Counted from the stretch's first letter, positions 17,978 to 27,172 are shown. The stretch is DNA of 64,000 nt from Pseudoalteromonas aurantia 208 (GCF_014858725.1 NZ_AQGV01000013.1:310001-374000); one strand, 5' to 3'. Program-made: numbers and translations. The notes: a model not told the origin generated them from the sequence alone.

Positions 17978-19579
17978 TTATTTTAATTTACCTGCTTTTG
18001 ATAAGAATGCTTTTGTTTTTGGTAACTTATTTAATTGACGATGTAAATATTGGTGATCATCTATCAACCGACCAATTGCAGATAAAGACAACTCATCCAA
18101 ATGATTAATTACTTCAAGAGCACTTAATAACCTTTGATCTTCCTTCTCCCAGTCTTTTTTAAATTGTTCTGGCTTTTGAGCTGGAGGGAGTAATTTATCG
18201 ATTAAAGATTTATCATGATTATATAAAACAAAATACTCTGCTTGAGCTGAGTTTCTAATTTTAGTTCGAGACCATTCAGGATGTAGTTTCCTTATATTCG
18301 TAAGCGTTTTTGAAGCCTTTAATATATTCTTTTGAATTCGTAAATGTTTGCGCCACTCACTCATTCCTGGTGCGTTGCAAATTACTTGCTCTACATAACC
18401 AAGCCCCACCTTCAGTTTGTCAGCAATTTCTTGACGATGAACACCATATAAAGCTTTTATTAATACTGCCCGTTTAATGCTCTCAGGGAACGCTTGTGAA
18501 TTGGATAGATGCGGAATTCTGTTCAGCTCTGCTATACGATGAATAAAGCACCTACTTTTTCCTGTTTGACTCGAAATCATATTGATACTAACTCCTTGCT
18601 GGAGCATTGAAATGATTTTATCTTTCGAATCGTCATTCGTAGCGATTACCATCGGCTTTGATGTGTTGACTTTAGTATCAGTAATTAATAACTTCTTGGC
18701 ATCAAGATTAGTTAACCAACAACCTAACAGAATATGCTTTAATGGGTGAGCATGAGAGTGAGTCTTAGGTCTCAATATTCTCCCTAAAAAATCAAATGAA
18801 GCTAACTTTTCAGAAACACCAGGAACCAAATGATTTGTATAGCTTAGCTCTTGCCAATACTCAGAAAGAAGAGCCACAATTTTAGAGATAAATACAAATC
18901 CATTATTACAGCTAACCAACCCTTTCTCGTTAAGTAAACTTCTGTACACTTCAGGATAATTGATCTGATGATTCTGGCTTAAATTGAACAGTTGAGATGA
19001 AAATAGAGCTAACTTTTTCTGGCAGGTTGAAGCTAATTGAGATGATTGTTTATTGAATGGCGGTAATATTAAAGATCTATCTTTATTACCATCCCCCATA
19101 GGAATTCCTACGAGCAAGCAACTGTGCTCAAAGCATGCTTGAACTCCAGGTATTTGGTGTTTTATATGCCAATAAGCAAAACCTAAATCATTTATATCCT
19201 GCTGTACACAAACAGGGCAATAACATAGGCCATAAAATGTACGAAATCTAGAGTGACCTATAGCAGTACTCAATATCACTTTATCATCAGTACAATCTTT
19301 CATTGCCTGCTTTATCATTATTTCATCGGCAGGTTGCGAGAATTTAAGTAAAGGAAAAATAGTTTTATGTTCTATTACATCCTCTGACGATAGTTCGAAA
19401 AAACCAGAAAATCGATCTATTAATCCAGGTAAATAAGGGTGTAACCGTTTTTTAGAATTACCATAAATTTGCTTCATTACTTGAGGCGCTCGAAATCCGC
19501 CTAATAAAGCGTATCGAGCTATGGTGCTATAAGGGATTTCGTCTCTAGGAATATGAAGATAAAATGCAGCCCGATTCAT
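17978..19579 (-). CDS. TnsD/TniQ-family target-site protein (long form)
   Basis: A 533-residue TniQ-domain protein. The N-terminus is HIPRDEIPYSTIARYALLGGFR, and the zinc region YCPVCVQQDINDLGFAYWHIKHQIPGVQACFEH (near 118-150) has CxxC plus a later Cys/His. Helix-turn-helix-like segments follow (GVSINMISSQTGKSRCFIHRIAE, YGVHRQEIADKLKVGLGYVEQV). In Tn7 the long TnsD member binds the attachment site sequence-specifically and recruits TnsC. By analogy this protein probably recognises the 3' end of the yhiN-like gene. It is the last gene of the tns operon; its ATG overlaps the previous stop (TAATG). Confidence 0.85.
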   Translation of the reverse strand: MNRAAFYLHIPRDEIPYSTIARYALLGGFRAPQVMKQIYGNSKKRLHPYLPGLIDRFSGFFELSSEDVIEHKTIFPLLKFSQPADEIMIKQAMKDCTDDKVILSTAIGHSRFRTFYGLCYCPVCVQQDINDLGFAYWHIKHQIPGVQACFEHSCLLVGIPMGDGNKDRSLILPPFNKQSSQLASTCQKKLALFSSQLFNLSQNHQINYPEVYRSLLNEKGLVSCNNGFVFISKIVALLSEYWQELSYTNHLVPGVSEKLASFDFLGRILRPKTHSHAHPLKHILLGCWLTNLDAKKLLITDTKVNTSKPMVIATNDDSKDKIISMLQQGVSINMISSQTGKSRCFIHRIAELNRIPHLSNSQAFPESIKRAVLIKALYGVHRQEIADKLKVGLGYVEQVICNAPGMSEWRKHLRIQKNILKASKTLTNIRKLHPEWSRTKIRNSAQAEYFVLYNHDKSLIDKLLPPAQKPEQFKKDWEKEDQRLLSALEVINHLDELSLSAIGRLIDDHQYLHRQLNKLPKTKAFLSKAGKLK

Positions 19580-20475
19580 TAGATATCCAGTAAAATTTTA
19601 TCTTTCAACCAATATAGAATGATAAGCCAATTTACAGGATGTTTTTGTTTGTTGCGGTAGTTAAGACCCAGAGTGCTTCTTAATATTCTTGGCTGCGTTC
19701 TATATGGTTTGGTATAAAATGAAAATAAATGTCTACGAATAGATAGCGGTACTTCTTCATCAAATTGACTCTGTAAGTCTTGAAATAAATCGTTGTGCTT
19801 AATTTGAATATTAGTAGGTAATTGTAAAAAATTAATCACTCTATTTCTTAGTGTTTCTCCAAAGCTAGGTGATTGATTGAGTTTGTTATATATACTCATC
19901 ACAAATTCACTCCAGCTTAGTAATTGTGAGTTATTATCCTGTCCTGATACACAATAATCATAAGTTTGAGGGAGTGAACAGTTACGCAAATCTCTAAAAT
20001 CTATTGAATTACCAATCAATGCCTCTTTGTGTAAATAGCAATGCGTAACACTGGGTAACTGATGCTTAACATGCCAAAAACTATGGCCGCACTTATCAAT
20101 GTCATCTTGAATGCAGTTAGGGCAATACTTCCATCGACTATTAAATGAAAAAGCTCCTTTTTCATTCATAGAAGGCATAAGTAAACTATTGTTAGACCGC
20201 CTCTCATTATAATCACTAGAATTGAAAGATAGTGCCCAAAGTGAAAAAAGTGTATGCCGATCAAAACAAATTTCATCATCGACTATTTCGCTACGATAGA
20301 AGTTGATAGCATCCAAAAAAGCTTGATTATGTCCTGTGCAGTTAAATGGCTGATTTCCTATATTTAAAAAGGCTAGAGTACTTTTTAATTTAATATTTCC
20401 TGAAAGTAGGTGAATTCGACTTACCCAGCTAAACAAGTGCTCGTTCGGTTGAATCGGACAGTGAAAAGGAAGCAT
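19579..20475 (-). CDS. tniQ: TniQ-family protein (short form)
   Basis: A 298-residue TniQ. The N-terminus LPFHCPIQPNEHLFSWVSRIHLLSG is typical of the family, and the zinc segment YCPNCIQDDIDKCGHSFWHVKHQLPSVTHC lies near 118-147. It lacks the long DNA-binding C-terminus of the neighbouring copy. TniQ proteins bridge the target selector and TnsC. Two TniQ paralogues in one operon may work together as a hetero-complex or serve two target pathways. Overlaps tnsC and the long tniQ at TAATG junctions, indicating coupled translation. Confidence 0.85.
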   Translation of the reverse strand: MLPFHCPIQPNEHLFSWVSRIHLLSGNIKLKSTLAFLNIGNQPFNCTGHNQAFLDAINFYRSEIVDDEICFDRHTLFSLWALSFNSSDYNERRSNNSLLMPSMNEKGAFSFNSRWKYCPNCIQDDIDKCGHSFWHVKHQLPSVTHCYLHKEALIGNSIDFRDLRNCSLPQTYDYCVSGQDNNSQLLSWSEFVMSIYNKLNQSPSFGETLRNRVINFLQLPTNIQIKHNDLFQDLQSQFDEEVPLSIRRHLFSFYTKPYRTQPRILRSTLGLNYRNKQKHPVNWLIILYWLKDKILLDI

Positions 20476-21932
20476 TATTTTTTCACCTCACATTCACCTT
20501 CGATAAAATCACCATTAGAAGCATCATCTATGAATAGCTTTTGATGTTTTATGGTGTTAATAAGGCTTTGCTCTTTCTCATTAAGCACGTATTTATCTTC
20601 AAATTTATTAATTTCTTTTCGGAGTATTTTGTCAACACTTGGTGTTAACGAATTACCTTCAAAAACTTTTTTAATATTTGTAATCATTTCTGTTTTTTCT
20701 GGAGAACTCTGGTATTGAGCAGCATTCATTAAATCAGGGTAATTCTTCCCTTTATTATGTCTAATATCTTCTATAGCAGCTTTTATGAGTTGCGAACTTT
20801 CGTTATAGGCTTTACGCCATTGCTTTATACTTAACTTTTCTTCATTACTTTCAATTGCAATCATTTGCGCATGAATAAACAAAAAAGAAAAAATGAAAGG
20901 AATTCCTTGGGTTAACTTATATATTTCATCAAAAAATTTATGGTCAATAATCTCTCTTTTATCATCATAAATAGTACTGGGTGAAGTAATATATTGGTAT
21001 GACCATAAAGTTGTTACCAAGCCTTTCCAAACGGTGTCATCTTTCGCATATCTAGAAAAATGTTTATCGCCTCCTGACGTTAACCTTCTTGTTGCCGTAA
21101 ATGTTTTTTCGAGAATAGGGATAATATTAGGAGTTCCTACCAATACTAAAGCCATACTCCATTGTTCTGATAGCTCACTAAAAAAATTTAAAAACTCATC
21201 ATCTCCCCCTGATTTGGATACAGATAAGTTTTGCATTTCATCAATAACAAGCATTCCTAGTTTGTATGTTTCTATAATAGTTTTAAAAAGATTTTCATAG
21301 GCTCCGATTTGAGTAGAAGTGGGTGTATCAGTCGAGTATGTTGTTCCAACACACTTATCAACTTCTTTTAAAAATAAATGGCATAAACTTTTACGGGCAG
21401 CATTTGAAGGGATCTTCAAATATATCCATAAAACCTGCGGTTGTTTGAATTTTCTCCCTTCATATTCCTCATGATCAATTACTTGCGTTAGAGAATGTAA
21501 AACTCGTTTGACCATCATAGTCTTACCGAATCCACTAGGGGCTGTTATTAGTAAACTTTCGCCTGTGGTGCCTTTCCATACCAAATTCATCTTTTGGCGT
21601 AACAATAATTTACTGTATTGCTCTCTAACGGCTTCAGTATTAAAACTGTTTCTATCGGTATAAGTAGTAAACATCATCCTCCATAGCGTTCTGTATAAGT
21701 CATAGTAATGCTGATTCGGCACCAAATATTTATACACTTCTACAATTTTTACGTTGCGAATATGTGCTGGCTCATGTCTATAAGTTTTATCGAATGAAGG
21801 TAAAAATAAAGTAGCTTCAAAGTATGATTTTATATCAAGCATATCGGGTAACGCTTCAATATAAGGGTTACCAAGATACTCTTGTGGAACATCTTTATTA
21901 TATGTTGCAGGGAATCTAATAATGTTATCCAT
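20475..21932 (-). CDS. tnsC: TnsC-like AAA+ ATPase, transposition regulator
   Basis: A 485-residue TnsC. Walker A is APSGFGKTMM near residue 134, Walker B is LVIDEMQN near 227, and the sensor strand is LVLVGTP near 265. TnsC assembles on target DNA in the ATP state, links TniQ/TnsD to the TnsAB transposase and gives target immunity. The ATG at 21932 is preferred over the TTG at 21947 because it gives the usual short overlap (8 bases) with tnsB and a natural start, MDNIIRFP. Key nucleotide-binding residues are intact. Confidence 0.9.
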   Translation of the reverse strand: MDNIIRFPATYNKDVPQEYLGNPYIEALPDMLDIKSYFEATLFLPSFDKTYRHEPAHIRNVKIVEVYKYLVPNQHYYDLYRTLWRMMFTTYTDRNSFNTEAVREQYSKLLLRQKMNLVWKGTTGESLLITAPSGFGKTMMVKRVLHSLTQVIDHEEYEGRKFKQPQVLWIYLKIPSNAARKSLCHLFLKEVDKCVGTTYSTDTPTSTQIGAYENLFKTIIETYKLGMLVIDEMQNLSVSKSGGDDEFLNFFSELSEQWSMALVLVGTPNIIPILEKTFTATRRLTSGGDKHFSRYAKDDTVWKGLVTTLWSYQYITSPSTIYDDKREIIDHKFFDEIYKLTQGIPFIFSFLFIHAQMIAIESNEEKLSIKQWRKAYNESSQLIKAAIEDIRHNKGKNYPDLMNAAQYQSSPEKTEMITNIKKVFEGNSLTPSVDKILRKEINKFEDKYVLNEKEQSLINTIKHQKLFIDDASNGDFIEGECEVKK

Positions 21933-24186
21933 GACCAATCTCCCCAAGAATATTTGTTAAAATATCAGCGGATTCATTGGTGCTATTAGGGTTTATCTCT
22001 TCATTTGAATCTTGGTCTATAACATCACTTTCTGTTGGGGCTAGGGTTGTTTGATCTACATTCTCTTCGCCACCTGTATCGGTTACTCGATTCAGCATTT
22101 CATTATCAACGTGATAACTTTCTTGGATTTGAAGCTGAGTTGCTGTTTGTGTATTTAATAGAGGGCTTTCTTGAGCTTCTTCAATAAAATATTTTTTAGT
22201 TTTTAATGCTTTATTATTAATATCTTTTATTAGAATGCTTGTATCACTCGTAACCCCAGATATTTCATGCTTATGCATTTCTTTAATGGCATTGCGATAT
22301 TTCCAAGCATCTTTAAATTCATCATGCGATAACCCGGCAAATTTCTGTTGATTAGAATGTAATTCACCCAGTACCAACTTCCCATCTAACTCAATTAGGA
22401 TTTTGTCTACAGTGGACCGAATATATCTACATGTTAAAACTGGCTTAGCAGATCTTCCGACAATACGGTCTTGAACTTTTTTAAGTCTTATATCATCGCA
22501 CTTATATTTTAGGTGTTTTCCTTGAAGTAATAAGTGAGTTTTATGGACAGTTAATTGGCCCACTTCTAATAGGCTAAGATATAAGGTACGAGTAGGCTTT
22601 TGGGTTAAGAAATAAGGGCGTTTTTTCACTCCCCATTCCCAATATTCACGACAGATGTCTTTTACACCATCATTCATCGCCTCTTGTTCGAGAGGATAGT
22701 CTTCTTTCCAAATATAGCGATTATGGTAAATCGCATAAATCATCAATATTTGTTGGATTTCTCTTGGTGTTAGTGCCGCTGTATCTATTGGTAACTTTCG
22801 GTTTCTTCCCAATAACCCCTGATACTGAAATCCTACTAATTCTTCATTACGCATCATTGCGTGTAACATATGAAAGCTTGACTCAACCAGTCCCTTATCA
22901 TCACCAGAATAAGCTCGACTAAAGTAAACTTTTAACCCAAGGTCTCGACCAACAGATGCACTTATTTTGTTGGCAAACTCTTCATTATCAACAAGCAAAA
23001 TTAGTGGAATACCAGACTCAATAAAATCGTCTTTATCAATGATTAATCCACACTCCTTTGCTACCGCCACTTTATCTCTAAAAGCGTTTAATAACGCCAA
23101 CCGAGCTTCATACCAACTGGCTTTTCCGCTGGCAATATGAATACTAACAAAAGCACGTGTATATACATCTCTAATAACGTACAAGGTCACTTTTTTTAAT
23201 AAAACTCTTCTGTCATGAGGCGATACAATATTTATGTCCATCTCTGTAGAATCAAGCTGAAAAATGTGTCCTGGGCCTTTACTATAGTAAGCTACTTCAC
23301 CTGTTCTACCAGCAAAGTTTGATTTGTGAATTGCACTTTGTCTTCTTTTGGCATTGATGTCATTTCTAGTCATTCCTAGCGCGATAGGCATCCAGTCATA
23401 AAATTGACCTATTGAGATCTGCTTGTTGGGATGAACGTGTTTTGTATTAACTCTTCCACCATTGGGTAAGATCTTCCCATTTGTTTCTGCATAACATTCG
23501 TCTAGCAGCAATGTGAAACACTTTTGGAGAGATTTTTCTTTTTTATTTATATAGTATTTTTCTGCAATGTATCTTATGTGTTCTAAGTCTTCTGCTTCAA
23601 CATTCTTCCCATTTACACCAAAAATATCTGTAGTTCGCTTCGCTCCAACCTTTTTAGCACCATGTTTTGGTGAACTAGAATGACGGCCAGTTTTCGGTAT
23701 TAATGAATTAATATGTCTCCCGCCTCTAAAGTATTCATTTAAATACCGTTGTACATTATGGCGAGTTACCTTAAATTGCTCTGCAACCTTAGCTATTACA
23801 CCTTTTCCATGCATGGGATAAAAAAGTTTATCTTCGTCACTCATGGCTACTTTTACAATTTCATATCTGCGATCACGTTCTATCGCAGATGGGATTTTTT
23901 CACCCTCTTTGTTATATAGGTACTCTTCAGGCACATCTTTGTACGATTCAAGTTGAAGACAATCTAAACTTATTTTGCCATCTTCAATTGCCGACTCAAT
24001 AATGGTTAAATCATATTCGGTAGGTTTTTTATCAGGGCTTTTTGTTTTTAATTTACCTGAAGTTATATATGGTAATAGCCAAATTGCATTGAGATCTGGA
24101 AATATGGCAGCAAAAACCATAGTTTCAGTTATGATTGAGTCATCATGGTCTGAATTGGGTGAGAGCAAACTATTATTATTAAGCAT
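21925..24186 (-). CDS. tnsB: TnsB-like DDE transposase
   Basis: A 753-residue Mu/Tn7-type transposase that cuts and joins the 3' ends. N-terminal DNA-binding helices (about 95-200, including EQFKVTRHNVQRYLNEYF) precede an rve core. The catalytic residues are Asp in FQLDSTEMD (near 312), Asp in LLVDNEEFA (near 397) and Glu in GLVESSFHM (near 432), a DD(35)E spacing. A Mu-type beta domain and an acidic, Asn/Thr-rich tail that may contact TnsC follow. The gene overlaps tnsA and tnsC by 8 bases each. All catalytic residues are present. Confidence 0.92.
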   Translation of the reverse strand: MLNNNSLLSPNSDHDDSIITETMVFAAIFPDLNAIWLLPYITSGKLKTKSPDKKPTEYDLTIIESAIEDGKISLDCLQLESYKDVPEEYLYNKEGEKIPSAIERDRRYEIVKVAMSDEDKLFYPMHGKGVIAKVAEQFKVTRHNVQRYLNEYFRGGRHINSLIPKTGRHSSSPKHGAKKVGAKRTTDIFGVNGKNVEAEDLEHIRYIAEKYYINKKEKSLQKCFTLLLDECYAETNGKILPNGGRVNTKHVHPNKQISIGQFYDWMPIALGMTRNDINAKRRQSAIHKSNFAGRTGEVAYYSKGPGHIFQLDSTEMDINIVSPHDRRVLLKKVTLYVIRDVYTRAFVSIHIASGKASWYEARLALLNAFRDKVAVAKECGLIIDKDDFIESGIPLILLVDNEEFANKISASVGRDLGLKVYFSRAYSGDDKGLVESSFHMLHAMMRNEELVGFQYQGLLGRNRKLPIDTAALTPREIQQILMIYAIYHNRYIWKEDYPLEQEAMNDGVKDICREYWEWGVKKRPYFLTQKPTRTLYLSLLEVGQLTVHKTHLLLQGKHLKYKCDDIRLKKVQDRIVGRSAKPVLTCRYIRSTVDKILIELDGKLVLGELHSNQQKFAGLSHDEFKDAWKYRNAIKEMHKHEISGVTSDTSILIKDINNKALKTKKYFIEEAQESPLLNTQTATQLQIQESYHVDNEMLNRVTDTGGEENVDQTTLAPTESDVIDQDSNEEINPNSTNESADILTNILGEIGHG

Positions 24187-24991
24187 GAATTTTCATCCCT
24201 AATATGTATGGTGAATATTCAGGGTAAATTGGTTCCTCAGGATCTGAAGTGATATCTCGAACCCAAAAACCATGCTGCATTAAGGTAAATGATTCGACAA
24301 AGTTGATATTATATCGGTCGGCCAACTTTTCAATTTGTACAGAAATTGGAGTGTGAATATTGTCTGTAACTAGTAGCTTGAATTGGGTAATCCAGTCTGG
24401 ATAAATAGCCGAAAGCTTAGGTTCTAAATTTGCACCTCTTAATATCCTAAATATATTTTGAACCGCTTCCGTCTTAACTTGGTCATCGGTAGTGATTATA
24501 TGTTCATAGCCTAAACTCTGAGCTAATGCTTTTTCCAACTTCAGTTTTTCAACTGTTCTTCTGTCATTAAGTAAGTGTCTTGGTTTAACACTAATTGCTA
24601 GTCTAGGCCCTATTTTCATATCGCATAGGAAATCCCAAGTAATAACAGAGTCTGTTGAACTCCATGTATGCGTAGGGTGCTTTATCTTAAATTCTTTGGC
24701 AAAAGCTTTCGTTTTAGCAAGATCGGTTTCAGCGTATTGCTCTTTTATATTTTCAACAAGTGGGTTCTGCAAAAGCTGTACAAGGGTATATGTTTCGTTC
24801 AATGATAGTGTGTGATAAACCCGGCCAGGGTTATTCGGACAAGGTATTCGACCTTTTATGCCTGAAGAGGTGATGTCCTGTGTTCTGTAAAATGGTTCGT
24901 ATTCACCACTAGCTTCTTTTTTCTTAAAGTTTTTGATCCAAAACCTTTGTGTTGCTTGTGAAGTTCGAACTCTAGTTTTCCCCATACTCAT
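24179..24991 (-). CDS. tnsA: TnsA-like endonuclease subunit of the transposase
   Basis: A 270-residue TnsA, the restriction-enzyme-fold nuclease that cuts the 5' ends so that the element moves by cut-and-paste. The core is WDFLCDMKIGPRLAISVKP (Asp near 122-127, Lys near 133), followed by RRTVEKLKLEKALAQSLG. This closely parallels the Tn7 TnsA core. The N-terminus carries a Zn-less HYHTLSLNET-like segment with an upstream Glu candidate. Start codons at 24991 and 24985 are both possible. It is the first gene of the operon, reading away from the cargo, with shared regulatory DNA between. Confidence 0.9.
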   Translation of the reverse strand: MSMGKTRVRTSQATQRFWIKNFKKKEASGEYEPFYRTQDITSSGIKGRIPCPNNPGRVYHTLSLNETYTLVQLLQNPLVENIKEQYAETDLAKTKAFAKEFKIKHPTHTWSSTDSVITWDFLCDMKIGPRLAISVKPRHLLNDRRTVEKLKLEKALAQSLGYEHIITTDDQVKTEAVQNIFRILRGANLEPKLSAIYPDWITQFKLLVTDNIHTPISVQIEKLADRYNINFVESFTLMQHGFWVRDITSDPEEPIYPEYSPYILGMKIHA

Positions 24992-25012
24992 AATTGTATG
25001 CCTTATCTAATA

Positions 25013-25044
25013 GGTAAATGTTTGTCTTTTTATGTTCATTTACC
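25013..25044. promoter_or_regulatory. Inverted repeat in the tnsA leader
   Basis: Perfect 8-bp arms GGTAAATG (25013-25020) and CATTTACC (25037-25044) just upstream of tnsA. It could be a second operator or an RNA hairpin in the tns mRNA leader. Confidence 0.35.
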
Positions 25045-25059
25045 TTCTCAGCCTCACTT

Positions 25060-25145
25060 CCCACTTCTGTAGTGGGCTAATGTTAGTTTGATTTTTGATC
25101 AAATATTAGAAATTGTCAATATTTTATTCCCACTTTAATAGTGGG
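25060..25145. promoter_or_regulatory. Twin interrupted palindromes in the divergent tnsA/cargo promoter
   Basis: Two copies of CCCACT-N5-AGTGGG, at 25060-25076 and 25129-25145, centres 69 bases apart. The arms are identical in both copies while the five-base centres differ (TCTGT and TTAAT), which is the pattern of a conserved protein-binding site. They sit between tnsA (minus) and the cargo operon (plus), so one protein could control both. No small regulator gene lies nearby. Confidence 0.7.
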
Positions 25146-25186
25146 TTGTGATATTGTTTGTGTAATATCTATTGAGGACAATCTTT

Positions 25187-25771
25187 ATGAAGTTGAGTGA
25201 TATTGCGGTGATCCGTGGTGGAAGAACCTTTAAAAATGGGATTCCTGAATCTGATGAGCCAACTCATTCCGTGATTCAATTACGTGATTTTGATAAAGAA
25301 AATGATCAACGGCCCATACAATGGGAACAGCTAACTCGAACTGATTTAACGGGAAGTAAAGTAGATAACAACTTAAAGGTTGATGATGTTTTAATTGTTG
25401 CCAAAGGACCTCTAAAAAAAGCTATTTATTTAAACAGTGTTCCTAACAATGTCGTCGCCAATCAGCACTTTTTTATTATCAAGGTAAAACCGGATGTCTC
25501 GTTATCCCCACAGTTTTTGGAGTATTATCTTAATGGCTCTGATGCACAGCGTTGGATGCATGATAACAGTGGGGGTAGTTATCAGTCTTCGATTAGTAAA
25601 AAAACACTATCAGAATTACCAGTGCCGAATATAAGCGATGTAGAACAGCAGCTAATTGTTGAAACGGCTGATAGTGTTAGGACAGAAATACAATTGCATC
25701 AGCAATTAATAAAAGGCAGAGAACAAGAAATGGATGCTGTATTTAGCAGTCTATGGAAAGAGCGACAATGA
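25187..25771 (+). CDS. Half-size type I restriction specificity subunit (single target-recognition domain)
   Basis: A 194-residue HsdS-like protein with one target-recognition domain followed by one conserved helix. The pattern is MKLSDIAVIRGGRTF at the start, DVLIVAKGP, NVVANQHFFIIKV, GSYQSSISKKTLSELPVP (the usual end of a recognition domain) and a helical coiled tail (QQLIVETADSVRTEIQLHQQLIKGREQEMDAVFSSLW). Complete HsdS proteins are about 400 residues with two such units. Half-size forms dimerise and read symmetrical interrupted sites. The ATG at 25187 is chosen because a GAGGA site lies 9 bases upstream; an in-frame TTG at 25172 is less likely. First gene of the cargo operon; its stop overlaps the next start (ATGA). 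Confidence 0.82.
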   Translation: MKLSDIAVIRGGRTFKNGIPESDEPTHSVIQLRDFDKENDQRPIQWEQLTRTDLTGSKVDNNLKVDDVLIVAKGPLKKAIYLNSVPNNVVANQHFFIIKVKPDVSLSPQFLEYYLNGSDAQRWMHDNSGGSYQSSISKKTLSELPVPNISDVEQQLIVETADSVRTEIQLHQQLIKGREQEMDAVFSSLWKERQ

Positions 25772-27141
25772 TGAACAGTGAAGTGTTGGTTAGGGACATA
25801 GTTGAATCATACAATCATGCTGGTTTCAAAAATGATACGATGAAACAGAGAGATTTTTTTCTTTCATTTTTGACTATCTGTTTTATCAATCAAGTACAAA
25901 AAGGTTATTACCGTGAGCAAGTTGAGTTACTTTTCAATATTGTTGATGTAGACGATCTTAAAGCGGTTCTTGAAACGGAATTCATCAACAAATTACATGA
26001 AACACTATTTTACGAAGTGGTCAATGAAGCACTAGCACTGCCAGACCTTAGCCCGCTGTTTAGGATGACGGACAAAATTTCATTCTTGCTGGAGCCAGAA
26101 ACATTTGAAAACTACGGTGTGCATGAGTTAACCGTTATTTACGATCATGTTTTACAACGCCTTCAATTGATGAATGCTGAGGATCGGCTATCGAAAAATT
26201 TTACCTACCAAGAGCCACCTTTTGACTTTTCAGAGTTAATATCTTTACTGGCAAAGAAGGATGGGCCTCATGATGCATATGACCCTTTTGCTACCACTGG
26301 GGAATCCTCAGTTTCTTACGTCCTTAATAATACAAATGTATCAATAACGACAGAATCGGTTTTACAAACTAGTAAATACATTCACGAGAAACTATTTATC
26401 GCAGGAGCGACAAACATAGACGCAAAACATGCATTTGCACTATCACCCAAAGCTAACGTTGGCAAAGAAAGCTTTGATGTTGCATATACCTTATTTCAAC
26501 CTACTGAAACCGAAGGTGTGAGAGAGCATGAAATTAGGAAGAGATATAAAAAGGAATTCATAGACGGGCGAGTTGATTCAAACACTATTTTCGACAAATA
26601 CCGTGAACATGGTTTTATCCAACATATCATTTGGTCGCTTAAACAAGATGGTATTGGTTTTGTCGTTTTGGGAAAAGGACCACTTCATCGTCAACCCGAA
26701 AGTGAAGCAAGAAACCTGTTACTTGATGGCAATTATGTTGATGCTGTTATCCAATTACCGCCAAAGTTGATAACCTCCAAGACAGTCCCTTTATATGTAC
26801 TTGTTCTCAAAAAAAACAGGATAAGAAATACCAAGATAAAATTTATCGATGCCAGTTCGTTTTGTAAATTTGATGGCAAATGTAACAAGCTCATAGATTT
26901 AAAAGCTTTGGCTGACATCTACCATTCAGGCATTACTGACACTAATATTTATACTGAGATTGATGTTGATAAAATTGAACGAAACTCAGCATTACTAACA
27001 GTTTCAAGTTATGTATCAAGTGAAGCATCGTCTTACGAGCAAATTGATACAGACTTAATAAGAAAAGATTTATCCAAGCAACAAAAGCTTACTGACTACC
27101 TACTATCTAAACTTAATAAAAATACAGCGGTCAGTAACTAA
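25768..27141 (+). CDS. HsdM-like protein with lost methyltransferase motifs
   Basis: A 457-residue protein built like a type I modification subunit: an N-terminal helical domain (1-150), then the N6-adenine methyltransferase fold. The region FIQHIIWSLKQDGIGFVVLGKGPLH and AVIQLPPKLITSKTVPLYVLVLKKN match HsdM well. However, the S-adenosylmethionine loop reads DPFATTGES (near 171-179) instead of DPxCGSGG. The catalytic (N/D)PP(Y/F) position reads TLFQPTE (near 241) instead of NPPF. It is therefore probably unable to methylate. It overlaps the half-HsdS gene, as hsdM/hsdS pairs do. No hsdR motor/nuclease gene is present in the window. Probably a DNA-binding scaffold for the S subunit. Confidence 0.75.
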   Translation: MMNSEVLVRDIVESYNHAGFKNDTMKQRDFFLSFLTICFINQVQKGYYREQVELLFNIVDVDDLKAVLETEFINKLHETLFYEVVNEALALPDLSPLFRMTDKISFLLEPETFENYGVHELTVIYDHVLQRLQLMNAEDRLSKNFTYQEPPFDFSELISLLAKKDGPHDAYDPFATTGESSVSYVLNNTNVSITTESVLQTSKYIHEKLFIAGATNIDAKHAFALSPKANVGKESFDVAYTLFQPTETEGVREHEIRKRYKKEFIDGRVDSNTIFDKYREHGFIQHIIWSLKQDGIGFVVLGKGPLHRQPESEARNLLLDGNYVDAVIQLPPKLITSKTVPLYVLVLKKNRIRNTKIKFIDASSFCKFDGKCNKLIDLKALADIYHSGITDTNIYTEIDVDKIERNSALLTVSSYVSSEASSYEQIDTDLIRKDLSKQQKLTDYLLSKLNKNTAVSN

Positions 27142-27172
27142 CAAATAGTTTTCAACAAGGAATTAGTAACAG

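Noticed and set aside
25187..27141. Ordinary type I restriction-modification system
   Set aside because: No hsdR gene, half-size hsdS, and loss of both methyltransferase motifs in the M-like protein.
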